This document shows, one piece after another, positions 50,801 to 61,994 of a stretch of DNA of 64,000 nucleotides. The stretch is taken from contig NC_133649.1 of the NCBI RefSeq assembly GCF_009905375.1, positions 223,717,275 to 223,781,274 of the forward strand. The letters run 5' to 3'. The translations under genes were made by a program, and so were the position numbers. How positions within the stretch are numbered: the first letter of the stretch is position 1; every line of letters starts with the position of its first letter. The notes under the pieces were generated by a model that saw only the letters and a program-made list of their open reading frames with translations, was not told the DNA's origin and searched no databases. Source of the stretch: Apium graveolens. Its lineage: Eukaryota; Streptophyta; Magnoliopsida; Apiales; Apiaceae.

Positions 50801-51631
50801 TGTCTTATAAATTTCCCTACCTCATGGAAACTGATCAAAATCTCCACTATCCAGCATATCAAGGTCACCCTAAGGAATCACAGAATCATTACTGGAGCTG
50901 AGAAGAAAATGGTGAAGTAAATACAATTTTGCAAACTTAATTGCATCCATATCAGTTTTCAATTCTTTTTGAAAAAAAGACTGTTTGACACGACTCTTGG
51001 TTATACTATTATCACCATGATAGTATTGATTGACAAATTGATTCTCAGACCTAAAAAGACCTTTTCTTATCTAAAGCACCAACGCAACCTAAACCAGTGA
51101 TAAGCGCAAATTCACGTATGCCAAAACGAAGCTTTGTCCCAGCAATACCAATCCAGATTTCAAGAGGGTTTGGTTGTTTCAACTATCTAAGGAAGAGGTT
51201 ATGGATAAAATGGTATTGGATTTTAAAAAATCTTAAATGGATAAAATGGCCAAAACAGGAAGCACGAAGATCGTCAAGTTGCTTTACAGATAATGTTTTC
51301 AGTAAATCACTAATTAGATCATACTTATTATTAGTGTTAATTTTCGTTGTCCCATGCTCTTTAACTGGAATAACATACTACATCCCCTGTAAAATAGAAA
51401 ATAATGAATACAAATATATAATCAATATCATACTAGTATGCGAAAAAAATACAGTACCTTAGGAGGTGGAATCATGTTATCTTGAATTGTAAAGTTCACC
51501 TTCTTCCCTTTCCCCTTTAACTTCGACTTTTTCATTACAACTTCCTTTGGGCTCATCTTAGATTTCCCCTTTGAAGCAGAAGCACACATCGAAGGAGACC
51601 TAGACACCGAAGAGAACCTCGTATGCACCAT
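47805..51631 (-). pseudogene. MULE-borne DUF1985/Ulp1-like (C48) protease gene, degenerate
   Basis: Exons on the minus strand: 51631-51458 starts MVHTRFSSVS and ends at an AAG|GTACTG donor. 51386 to ~50570 holds DUF1985-like motifs (LDDLRASCFGHF, FGIREFALITGLGC, YHLNDFPYAFQLWFYE). 50495-50150 is acidic and helical. ~50020-49875, two similar exons with DTRGWDPWPQN, and 49150-48890 (KLPSYLQSPFLQHFGS) make the linker. 48830-48105 and 48035-47805 form the protease domain: HWLLGRLSF...VHVYNTL and SDSGIYIVSFVEYL. In active C48 enzymes the last two motifs normally show VYD and DCG, so the Asp and Cys appear lost. TAG interrupts the DUF1985 exon and other stops occur. Plant MULEs of this kind carry such genes near the transposase; substrate unknown. 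Confidence 0.75.
49500..49855 (-). repeat. Tandem duplication of an exon and its flanking intron
   Basis: 49500-49640 and 49715-49855 are near-identical. Each encodes DTRGWDPWPQN.VAREIAAN-like residues plus the 'catgcacttatataatatca' intron sequence, offset by about 215 bp. Confidence 0.85.
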
Positions 51632-51793
51632 TATAAACCTACAATGCCACAACACATGCAACACAGTACTATCATTTGCAACATTACATGCAACTTAGTA
51701 CCACTTATAATCGTAAATGTAACTTAAAAGAGGCAAAATCTCAACAATTTTCAACACATATAAAGCTCAACAATTACAATATACTTAAAGCAT
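51632..51793 (-). other. Upstream region of the Ulp1-like gene
   Basis: Non-coding, with ATGCAAC repeats, and similar in direct orientation to 20041-20101. Cut at 51794 by SIRE-like element 1. Confidence 0.5.
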
Positions 51794-52368
51794 TGTTAGA
51801 TATATTTGAGATGTCATGTCTAATATGATTTGTGTTTAGTTTTCAGAACTTAACAACAGGACATATCAGGATTTACTGAAATCAGAACTTACTGAAGTCA
51901 GAACTTAATATCAGAACTTAAGGTGTCAGATTATACATATCAGTACTTAAGTGCGGGAAGACTTTCAGATAAGGAATGTGGCTGATTTAAAGGAGAAGAT
52001 CTGGACTAAGACAAAAGAAGATATGCATGAAGAGTTAGAGGACTAGAAGACTTGTAGAAGATATCTGATTAATATATTTTAGGAGACAGAATTATATTCC
52101 ATATCAATTAGAATATATCTTGTAACTGTGTACTATATAAACACAGCTTAGGGTTTACACTATATGTGTTATCATTATCGAAAAACATTATTCATTGTAA
52201 CCTAGTAGCTCTTAGTGATATTTGTTTATCACTGAGAGAGAACAACAGTTCATATTGTAACAGAGTTTATTGAATATACTTGATCTTTGTTACATACTTG
52301 TGTTCAAATCGATTTGATTGTATAAACACTGTATTCAACCCCCTTCTACAGTGTTGTGTGACCTAACA
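51794..52368 (+). repeat. 5' LTR of SIRE-like element 1 (family 1)
   Basis: 575 bp, TGTTAGATATATTTGAG to CTAACA, same family as 6727-7321. It contains repeated TCAGAACTTA-type motifs in the U3 part and TATATAAA at 52134-52141. AGCAT (51789-51793) is the expected left target duplication; the right partner is not in view. Confidence 0.92.
52134..52141 (+). promoter_or_regulatory. TATA-like box of the element 1 LTR
   Basis: TATATAAACACAG, conserved with the 7.1 kb LTR. Confidence 0.5.
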
Positions 52369-52370
52369 AG

Positions 52371-52382
52371 TGGTATCAGAGC
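52371..52382 (+). other. Primer-binding site of SIRE-like element 1
   Basis: TGGTATCAGAGC, perfect initiator tRNA-Met match two bases after the LTR. Confidence 0.92.
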
Positions 52383-52421
52383 TTTTTTGTTAACACACAT
52401 ACAGTAAAGATCCAAAAAATC

Positions 52422-54389
52422 ATGTCTAAAGAAACACAAACCCCAACTAAGCCCACCAAAACTCAAGAAACTTAAAACACTCAAACCCACAATCGATATG
52501 AGACTATTAGGGTTCCCATACTGAGACCTTCTGACTATCCCATATGGAAAGTGAAGATGGCTATGTTTCTGGAAGCTACAGATCTAGAAAACCTTGACAG
52601 AATTAATGAAGGACCATATAAGCCTACCAAGCTCTCTGTTGCAGTTACTGATCAACCTGCAAAGTCCATACCAAAGGAGAAAGGTGATTACATAGCTAAA
52701 GACATCTCATCTATTGCCAAGGATGCAAGGGTAAGGCATTTGCTGCATAGTTCCATTGATAATGTCATGTCAAACAGGGTAATTGGATGCAAGACTGCAA
52801 AGGAGATATGGGATGCTTTGGAGATAAGATGCCAGGGAACTGATGCAATTAAAAAGAACAGGAGGACTATACTCACTCAAGAGTATGAGCACTTTGACTC
52901 AAAAGCTGATGAGTCATTAATTGACTTATATGACAGGTTTATCAAACTCTTGAATGATCTGTCACTGGTGGACAAGGAATATGATCTTGAAGATTCAAAT
53001 CTAAAATTCCTTTTAGCTCTTCCTGAAAATTGGGATTTGAAGTCTACCACCATAAGAGACAACTATGACCTTACTGAAACTCCTCTTGATGAAATTTATG
53101 GTATGCTCAAGACTTATGAACTAGAGATGGATCAAAGGAGCAAGAGGCATGGAAGAAAGTCAAGGACAGTTGCTCTTAAAGCTGAGGAGGAATATCCTAA
53201 AGTGGTTGCCTCAAAGAGGGGCAAAGGAAAGGCTCTCATCATAAAGTCTGGTTCAGAGTCATCATATTCTGATGATGATGATTCAGAAACTGAAAGTTTG
53301 CCTGAAATAGATGTTGATGCAGAAATGATGCAACTGTGTGCTCTTATGGTGAAGGGTATCATAAAGATAACCTACAGGAAATTCAGAAAGGGCAAGAAGT
53401 TCTCCAGGAAAGGTGGAAGTTCTGATAAGAAAGGATTCAGAAAGTCTGAAGGCAAAGGAGGAAAGTCTGACGGAGGAGACAACTCAAATGTCAAATGCTA
53501 CAATTATGGTGAAAGAGGCCACATATCTCCTTACTGCAAGAAAGAAAAAAGTGACAAAGGCAAGGCACTTGTCACAAAGAAGAAAAGCTGGATAGACACT
53601 TCAGATTCTGAAGATGAGGTGAACTATGCCTTGATGGCAAATGCTGATAGCAGTACTGAAACTGCTGAATTGAAGGTACCTCAAAAAACTTATGCTTTTC
53701 ATACTGATGATATTACTGAGTTGAGATTATATCTTAAAACCATGTTCATTAGTTATAGAGATCAGACTTTAACATGTAAAAGATTAACATATGAAAATCT
53801 TGTTTTTAAAAACAGAAATGACTATTTAGAAAAGGAGTTAGTTTTTCTTCATCAAACTAAGAAAGAAATAGATGAGGCTTTGTATGTTAAATATGAAGTA
53901 CTAAAATTAAATGAATCTCTAAAAACTGATTTAGAAAAGGAAAGAGAGATCATCAGAACTTGGACTAACTCTAGCAGAACAACTCAGGATATTCTAAGTA
54001 GTGGAAACTGGAAAGAGGGCTTAGGGTATGGAGATGATAAAAGTGAGAAAGGAATTGTGAAAATTGAGCCAACTGTTGTTAAACAGACTGCTAAGCCAAA
54101 GGTAAATCATGTTAAGTTTGTAGCAAAAACTGTAAAGTCTGATTCTGAAAAGATGAAAGAGTCTAGGACATAAGTCAAAGAAAAGTCAACTTCTGACAAA
54201 TTAAAACAGGATAAACCAGCTGAAGTAAATATAGGCTTAATGACAAAGAAGCAGCTTAAGCATAAGCTGAAAGAGATTAGAAATATGAACAAGGTAAAGG
54301 AAGCTAAGAAAAATAGGAATGGAAAGGAAGGTGTGAATAAAAGCAATAATTATATGCCTGTTCCTAATGCTCCTAGAAAGAAATTATTT
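52422..54389 (+). pseudogene. Gag of SIRE-like element 1, truncated by insertion
   Basis: The start ATG at 52422 (MSKETQTPTKPT) is chosen because it is the first after the primer site and is in frame with the gag domain. TAA at 52473-52475 interrupts codon 18, and reading could only restart at 52551. Motifs: YPIWKVKMAMFLEATDL; KTAKEIWDALEIRCQG; the LTQEYEHFDSKADESL gag core; an acidic Ser/Asp run; and a zinc knuckle CYNYGERGHISPYC, where the second Cys is Tyr. A coiled-coil tail follows. TAA at 54171-54173 ends the main frame, but the same frame continues (KSTSDKLKQDKPAE) to NAPRKK, where SIRE-like element 2 is inserted at 54390. Pol and the third reading frame are not in the window. Confidence 0.88.
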
Positions 54390-54462
54390 TGAATATGTTG
54401 TGAACTTGATGATTTCATTAACAAAACACCTTAGTAGATTTTACTAAGTGAAAAATGTAGCA

Positions 54463-54773
54463 CTCGACGGATAAGGATTTTAGTCCCGACGGATGATGAT
54501 TTACTATCCATCGAGTGAGTAGCTTGTGTAACAATAAGTCTGTAGCACATTTCTGCATACACATTGTTTAGATTCTGTAAGTAGTACTCAAGTCATGTTG
54601 ACTTTAACTAGATATGCAGAATAGGTTGAGTAATTATACATAGATGATTTCTTGTAATTCTTCATAAATGAAATGAAGTCAAGTGCCAGATAGCTACCCG
54701 ACGGATAAACAACAATGCCACTCGACGGATGATCAACTAGGCAACCCGACGGATGATCATGATCCCGAAGGAT
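54463..54773 (+). repeat. CTCGACGGAT motif cluster in the element 2 LTR
   Basis: Forward copies at 54463, 54485, 54697, 54721, 54745 and 54764, most followed by AA or GATG. One reverse copy, ATCCATCGAG, at 54506. Confidence 0.85.
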
Positions 54774-55004
54774 AAAGAATTCAAACATCTGTTGATAGTG
54801 ACAACACAGTCATATGCGTCGAATGTATGCAAATGGAATGTGGAAGCCTATTCAACTAGGTTTTAGAGAACAAAGAAGCATTGCCATTTCCATACTATTA
54901 TGAAGATATTCAAAGATGCTCGAAAAGAGTAATGAAGTAATATAGTATTAGACTTGATAGTTTTTGTTTTATTATCTTGTCTTATTACTTTGTAATCTTG
55001 GTGA

Positions 55005-55012
55005 TATATAAA
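55005..55012 (+). promoter_or_regulatory. TATA-like box of the element 2 LTR
   Basis: TATATAAACCAAG, shared with the element 3 LTR at 62403. Confidence 0.5.
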
Positions 55013-55384
55013 CCAAGAAGTAGCAAATAGAACAACTAACTAAGCAACAAACAGAGAAACATTTGTAAGCTGTATTCTTAGCATTTCTCTGCAATCTTAG
55101 TTGTTAAAATTTGTAAGCAGCTGTGAGCTAACTGCTACACAGAGTGCTCTTGATATATTATATATCTCTGGTGGATACATTCAAATCCACCAGAAAGTTT
55201 TTAAAGACTTGCGTTTTTAATTACTTGTGTTTTGATTCATTTCAAGTTATTATTCCGCACTCTGCAAATCAATTCACACTGATATATATATTTAAGTTAG
55301 AATACCTTTATTTGTGAAAAAGTTTCAAGAATTCCATTTAACCCCCCTTCTGTAATTATTGTTACATTGTTAGGGACTAACAAT

Positions 55385-55396
55385 TGGTATCAGAGC
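55385..55396 (+). other. Primer-binding site of SIRE-like element 2
   Basis: TGGTATCAGAGC two bases after the LTR end. Confidence 0.92.
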
Positions 55397-55443
55397 AAGC
55401 TCTTGAAGAACAAAGAGTTTAAAGATCACAACAAAATAGCAAG

Positions 55444-57840
55444 ATGAACAAGAAGGATGTTGGAGTCAAGATTCCTTTTCTGGATAAAGATAATTACCAT
55501 CACTGGAAGGTAAAGATGCATCTTCCTTTACTTTGTCAAGATGAGGCCTATGTAGATTGTATAGAGAGAGGACCTTATATACCAATGAGAGCTGCAACTG
55601 GAAATGAACCATCTGTCCCCAAGCCAAAACATGAATGGTCTGATTCTGATATTGAACAAGTCAGGAAAGATAAGAAGGCCATGAATACCCTGTTCAATGG
55701 AGTTGATGGTGACATGTTTGACAACATCATCAATTGCAAAACTGCCAAGGAAGTTTGGGATACAATACAGATTATCAGTGATGGCACTGAGCAAGTTAGA
55801 GAAAACAAGATGCAGCTACTGATTCAACAATATGAGCATTTTCATAGTGAAGAAAGTGAGTCTCTCACTGACATTTTTAGTAGGTTTCAAAAACTACTAA
55901 ATGCTATGAAGTTGCATGGAAGGGTCTATCAGACAAAAGACTCCAATCTGAAGTTCCTTAGATCTCTTCCAAAGGAATGAAAACCAATGACAGTCTCATT
56001 GAGAAACTCTCAAGAATATATGGAGTTTACTTTGGAGAGGTTGTATGGCATCCTGAAGACTTATGAGCTTGAAATAGAGCAAGATGAGAGGATGGACAGA
56101 GGAAAGAAGAAAGGAGGGTCCATTGCACTAGTTTCTGAGTTAGAGAAAGAGAAGGAGATGAAGATGGAAGCTGTTGAATCAACTTCAAAGGTCTGTGAAA
56201 ATAAGGGCAAGGGGCTGGTAGCAGAAAATGAAGATTCTTTGAGCCAAGATGACATGGAAGATATTGATGAACATCTAGCATTTCTTTCCAGGAGATTTTC
56301 CAAGCTCAAGTTTAAGAAGAACTTTGGAGCAGCTAAACCAAATAGAAACATGGTGGATAAATCAAAATTCAAATGTTTCAAATGTGGCTTAGCAGGGCAC
56401 TTTGCCAGTGAGTGTAGAAAGTCATATTTCAGCAAAAAGAAGTTTGAGCCTGTTGGTTATAAACAGAAATACTTTGAGTTGCTCAAACAAAAGGAAAGGG
56501 CTTTCATTACACAAGAGAATGACTGGGCAGCTGATGGTCTGGATGAGGATGTCAGCTATGTCAATCTAGCCCTAATGGCCAAGTCTGATGAAACAGAGAC
56601 AGGTTCTTCAAGTAATCAGGTAATCACTACAAACCTTGTACATTTATCTAAAGCTGAGTGTAATGATGCTATAAATGACATGTCTACAGAATTATATCAT
56701 TTGCGTGTTACACTTAAGTGTCTTACTAAGGAAAATGCTAAAATCAAAGAAAATAATTTGTTTTTAAGTGAGAGGAATAATGTGCTAGAGTCTCAATTCA
56801 TTGATTTTGAAAAATTAAGAATTTAGTGTAAGATTGCTAAGGAGGAATTAACTGAGTCCTTGAAGAAAGAAGAGACTTTGAAGAAGCAGCTTGAATGAGA
56901 ACAGGAGGTGATTAAGGCATGGAAAACATCTAGAGATGTTCATGCTCAAATCACCAAAGTTCAAGGTATTGAGTCCTTTTATGATGCAGCCTGGAAGAAG
57001 GATAAAGAGAAGCTGAAATCCAATTTGGTTGAAGGATTGCTAACAAATGTAGACTCAACGGATGATGAGGGTCATCCCTCGGATAACAAAAAGGATTATC
57101 CGTCGAGTGACATAAATCCTCATCCGTCAATTGTGAGCAAGCCTGTGAGTAAATCTAAGCTTGTCAAGTTAAATGAGAAATATGGATCAGTTTCCAAGAA
57201 TTTTGTTCCAGGAGAATCTAGTCAAGTGAAGAAGAAGAAGAAGAAGGCTAATGTTGGTCATATGACTGTCAAGCAATTGATTGACAGACTTGAAAAGATT
57301 GAGGTTAAAACAGAGGCTAAAAGGAAAAATAATAGAAATGGTAAAGTAGGGATTAACAAACACAATAACTACACACCTGATAAATACGCTCCTAGAAAAA
57401 TCTGTGTCAAGTGTGGTAGTGTAAATCATTTGTCTGTTAATTACAAATATGTCATGCCTACTTCCATATCTGTGCCACCTGACTTTCCCAACATGAATGC
57501 CATGCCTTCTATGCCTATGAATGCTATGTCTACACAGAATATGAATGCACAGTTTGCTAATATGCCATTTGCACCTAATCCTTATTATGCTGCATTTAGT
57601 ATGCCATAAATGCCATTTAGCATGCCTTACTGGAATAAGATGTTCACTAATAGCATGCCATTCCCTGTTAATCAAAATATGCATGATAATTCTGCTGTAA
57701 TAAATGGTTTCAAAGGTTCAACTCAAATGACTAAGGATGAATATGATATCCCCAAGTCAAATGAGATCAAACCTAAGAAGCAGAAAAAGAAAGCTAACAA
57801 GGCAGGACCCAAGGAAACTTGGGTACCAAAATCAACTTGA
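55444..57840 (+). pseudogene. Gag of SIRE-like element 2
   Basis: A single frame from ATG 55444 to TGA 57838-57840, broken by TGA at 55978-55980 (where Trp of KEWKPM is expected), TAG at 56824-56826, TGA near 56896 and TAA at 57607-57609. Motifs: DNYHHWKVKMHLPLL; CKTAKEVWDTIQIISDG; the QQYEHFHSEESESLTDIF core; an intact knuckle CFKCGLAGHFASEC; coiled coil near 56650-56820; a second knuckle CVKCGSVNHLSVNY with the last Cys lost; and a Met/Pro/Asn-rich tail. Near 57054-57131 the coding sequence itself carries forward and reverse CTCGACGGAT motifs. It packages element RNA when functional; this copy cannot be translated whole. Confidence 0.9.
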
Positions 57841-57854
57841 TTTGATTTTGATGT

Positions 57855-60525
57855 GTGCAGGGAAACAGAAAGAATCTATGGTACTTGGATAGTGGTTGTT
57901 TAAGACATATGACTGGTGATTCTACCCTGCTCACAGAGTTCAAGGAGAGAGCTGGCCCAAGTATTACTTTTGGAGATGACATCAAAGGTTATACTGTGGG
58001 ATATGGCTTGTTTTCAAAAAGACAATATCATCATTGAGGAGGTTGCCTTAGTGGATGGTCTCAAGCATAATTTGCTGAGTATCATCCAGCTTTGTGATAA
58101 AGGCAATTCGGTAACCTTTAATTCAGAAGCCTGTGTTGTGACTAACAAGAGGAGCAACAAAGTGGTTCTCACTGGTATGAGAAAAGGAAATGTGTACCTA
58201 GCTGACTTCAACTCATCAAATGCAGAATCTGTTACTTGTCTTCTCAGCAAAGCAAGTCAGGATGAATGTTGGTTATGGCACAAGAAGCTATCCCATTTAA
58301 ACTTCAAGACCATGAATAAACTAGTAAATAAAGAACTGGTTAGAGGCATTCCTCAAGTGGAGTTTTCTAAGGATGGATTGTGTGATGCCTGTCAAAAAAG
58401 GAAAGCAGATCAAAGTATCATTCAGGAAGAAGCTTGATTCATCAATTGAAGAACCTTTGAAACTGCTACACATGGATTTGTTTGGACTATTCAATGTATT
58501 GTCAATTTCAAGGAAAATATTTTTTCTAGTAATTGTAGATGATTTCTCAAAGTTCTCTTGGACATATTTCCTAAAGTCTGAAGATGAGGCTAGTGAAATC
58601 ATCATCAATCACATAAGGCAAGTCAATAATCATCCTGATTTCAAAGTTAGAAGAATCAGGAGTGACAATGGAACTGAGTTCAAGAATTCTACTTTGAGAG
58701 CATTCTGTGAAGAAAATAGGATATGCATGAGTTTTCCGCAACAAGAACTCCACAACAAAATGGAGTTTTAGAAAGGAAGAATAGATCACTTATTGAAGTT
58801 GCAAGGATAATGCTTGAAGAGTCTAAGTTACCAACATATTTCTGGGCTGAAGCTGTAAATACTGCATGCTACACTCAGAATATTTCTCTGATTAATCAAG
58901 CAAAATGCATGACTCCCTATCAATTGTTTAAGAACAAGAAGCCAACTCTAAATTTTCTTCATGTCTTTGGTTTCAAATGTTATATCTTAAGAAATCAAAC
59001 TGATCAGAATGGGAAGTTTGATGCTAAAGCAGATGAAGGAATTTTTGTTGGATATGCTGTTGGTAAAGCATACAGAATCTACAATCTGAGAACCAACATT
59101 GTTGTGGAATCAATACATGTTGTGTTTGATGATAAAAAGATTGAAGGACTACAAGATGGAGATTACCATGAGAGCCTCAAGTTTGACAATGTGGAGATGG
59201 TCAGTGATGACAATGATGATGAAAGTGATCAAGAAACTACTATTAAGGATAGTGCAGGAAAATTTACCTCCAATAAAGCTGTTAACTCAACACCCGTCGA
59301 GTTACAAAATACATCATCCGTCGAGAGACAACCAGCCTCATCCATCGGTACTCAAAATTTACCATCCGTCTGGTTATCACAAAGGGCTGAAAGTCAGAAT
59401 AGATCACTTTCAGAAAATTCCCCTCTCTCAAATCAAAGATCCATAAACTCAGGGGGAGTTTCAAATAATCAAAACTCAATCACACATCAAGACAACAATG
59501 AGTCCTCTTCATTCAGAGCTAATCTACCTCAACAAAGAAAATGGACAAAGGATCATCCTTTTGAGCTTATCATAGGTGATGTATCTTCTAGAGTTCAAAC
59601 AAGGAGAGCAACTCAAGAAGAATGCCTATACAACAACTTTCTTTCTAAGGAAGAACCAAAGAAGGTAGAAGAAGCTTTGTTGGATCCTGATTGGATTTTA
59701 GCTATGCAGGAAGAGCTAATCCAATTTGAGAGGAATAATGTATGGAGGCTGGTGCCCAAGCCTAAAGGAAAGAATCCAATAGACACCAAATGGGTATTCA
59801 GAAACAAGATGAATGAAAATGGCATAGTGGTCAGGAACAAAGCTAGATTGGTTGCTAAGGGCTATTGTCAACGGGAAGGAATAAATTTTGATGAAACATT
59901 TGCTCATGTTGCTAGACTTGAAGCCATCAGAATTTTCTTAGCCTATGCAGCCCATGCCAATTTCAAGGTCTATCAAATGGATGTCAAGAGTGCCTTTTTA
60001 AATGGAGATTTGGAGGAGGAAGTCTATGTCAGTCAGCCTCCTGGTTTTAAAGATTCAAATTTCCCAGATTATGTTTACTATCTATTGAAAGCACTCTATG
60101 GACTGAAGCAAGCACCTAGAGCCTGGTATGACACTTTATCAAAGTTCCTTTTGGAAAATTACTTCACAAGAGGTACTGTAGATAAAACTTTATTCTTTGG
60201 AAATGTTAATGGCTCTAGTATACTTGTTCAAATTTATGTAGATGATATCATTTTTGGCTCTACAGATGAAAAACTTTGCAAAAAGTTAGCCAAATTGATG
60301 CAAAGTAAGTATGAAATGAGTATGATGGGATAACTAACTTACTTTCTTGGTCTGCAATTTAAGCAAGTTAGTGATGGAATATTCATTAGTCAAACTAAAT
60401 ACATTTATGATCTTTTAAAGAAGTTTGATATAATGGATTGCACATCTGAAAAAACTCCCATGGCCACTGCAACTAAACTTGAATTAAACACTACTGAAAA
60501 GTCTGTGGATATTTCAAGTTATAGG
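57855..60525 (+). pseudogene. Pol of SIRE-like element 2 (protease, integrase, RT)
   Basis: Pol opens in a different frame from gag, as GNRKNLWYLDSGCLRHMTGD, the protease with DSG. A frameshift near 58020 leads to LVDGLKHNLLSI and the pre-integrase LWHKKLSHLNF...CDACQKRK. A second near 58410 leads to the integrase core HMDLFG and RSDNGTEF, and a third near 58730 to [14 protein letters not shown] (59670-60333) is well kept: [40 protein letters not shown] and the active site [12 protein letters not shown] at 60331-60333 replaces a codon just before LTYFLGLQ; RNase H then stops at ISSYR, cut by an insertion at 60526. The linker between integrase and RT (59280-59373) carries reverse CTCGACGGAT motifs. 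Confidence 0.92.
60521..60525. other. Presumed target site ATAGG of the 60.5 kb insertion
   Basis: The pol frame of element 2 ends exactly here; the right-hand duplication is beyond element 3 and not visible. Confidence 0.4.
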
Positions 60526-61705
60526 TGAAATAGATATGTCCTAAGTCCAATCATGTATGAGGATTTAGGAATAACTTTTATGTAATCTGTTTTGATTTCA
60601 TTGATATTAATAAAAGACTTGTTTTGTTTTTATTGCGGGCTCTATCTATTTAAATGTTTAAATAAGATATACCACAGTTTAGAGTAAAGCTTTTTATGGA
60701 TTATGATGAGATCATAATAATGAGACCTAAAAGATGATAACTCTAAACTTAAATAGTTCCTGGTCGTAGGATTACTAAGGTAATTAATAATTCCGCAAAG
60801 ATCGCTACATACTATGCTTGCTTCATTATGAAGGATGTCTGTTCTCATAGACATTTGTGTGGTGACACTATAGCTAGTATGTAGGTGCTTATTATAGAAT
60901 AAGTTCACTGAACATGACTCACACAGTTGAACAAATGATGGAGTTCACTCACGTGTCAGCAGTTGTTCACATAGTGATAGTTGTACAAGTATCCTTAGAC
61001 TTGAGGTCATCATAGTCATCTTGTGTACACTGAACTATGCTTTGGTTTAGTTCTTAGTCTCAAGGGACAATTATAAGGGCTCTACTGGGTATAGGAATTT
61101 GAACACGAAGATAGTGTATGATCAATAAATGATCTACCCCTTCCAGTGAAGGAAGAGAATGTTCAATGCTGATCAACTTATGTTAGTTCAGGAATCTCTG
61201 GCCAGAGTGAATGAAATTAGAAAGGAGTTTCTAATTTACATTAAATAGAACTAAGCATAGTGAATGGGAAAGCAAGTGATTAAATAAGATAGGCTTGACA
61301 CAAGTTCCATGCCTTATATTTAATCGTGACATTGCAGGGTAGAAGGAATTAATTGTACGGTAACTACTCACTGAATAGGTTCTTGGTATTCTAAGCAGTG
61401 AATTTGTATTATCTGGATAGTCGCGATATGCTGAGAAGTATCCCTCACGATGTAGAATAAATATGATTAATTAATTAATCATATTTAATGAATTAGAGAA
61501 TTTATATAAATAATGATAAAATAGTTTTATTATTATTTATTTCTACTACCGGCTTAATATTGAACCTACAGGGTCACACCATAAAAGAGAATGATTTAAT
61601 GGTGGAGGAATTAATTAATAATGGCTGATAATTATTTATTTATGAAATAAATAATTAATTGGCAAATTTAATAATTGATTAAATAAGATTTAATTGATTA
61701 TAAAT
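60526..61705 (+). repeat. Unclassified LTR-like segment, interrupted
   Basis: Begins TGAAATAGATATGTCCTAAG inside pol of element 2 and runs to 61705, where element 3 is inserted. AT-rich, no reading frame, 'ttgatattaataaaagactt' polyadenylation-like signal near 60600, palindromic 'atgattaattaattaatcat' at 61462. The style is that of a long plant LTR, but no interior or partner LTR is in view, so the superfamily is unknown. Confidence 0.5.
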
Positions 61706-61994
61706 TGTTAGGAATATATGTGCATTAGTTTGATGATATGTTTAACAAAACACTTAAGTAGAAATCTAGTGTTTGTAGCCTCAACGGATAAGACCACTTT
61801 TGGCTATCCGTTGATGGTGTAGCTTTACTTAGAAATAAGTCTAGTGTTGTAGCACATTTCAGTCTCTGAATTTGAGATATAATTCTTAAATGTTGAGGAA
61901 AATTATAAGTCATGTTGACTACTAAAGGATATGCAGATAGGAAGGCCAATTGTAAATATTTCATGCCTTGTAATTTTGTATAAATGAAATGGTG

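Larger units (their letters stand above)
54390..55382 (+). repeat. 5' LTR of SIRE-like element 2
   Basis: Ends 'cttctgtaattattgtta' ... GGGACTAACA just before the primer site. The start is set by similarity to the LTR at 61706 ('tgatgat.t..ttaacaaaacac'). It has a TATA-like TATATAAACCAAG at 55005 and six forward CTCGACGGAT-type motifs plus one reverse. The first few bases may be lost. Confidence 0.85.
54390..60525 (+). mobile_element. SIRE-like copia element 2 (family 2), 3' end missing
   Basis: 5' LTR, primer site, gag and most of pol in order, inserted in the gag of element 1. It breaks off at 60525 in the RNase H region where another LTR-like segment is inserted. It carries dispersed CTCGACGGAT motifs in LTR, gag and pol. 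Confidence 0.9.

Noticed and set aside
56027..56435. Long antisense frames opposite SIRE gag
   Set aside because: Shadow frames of a coding strand with strong purine bias.
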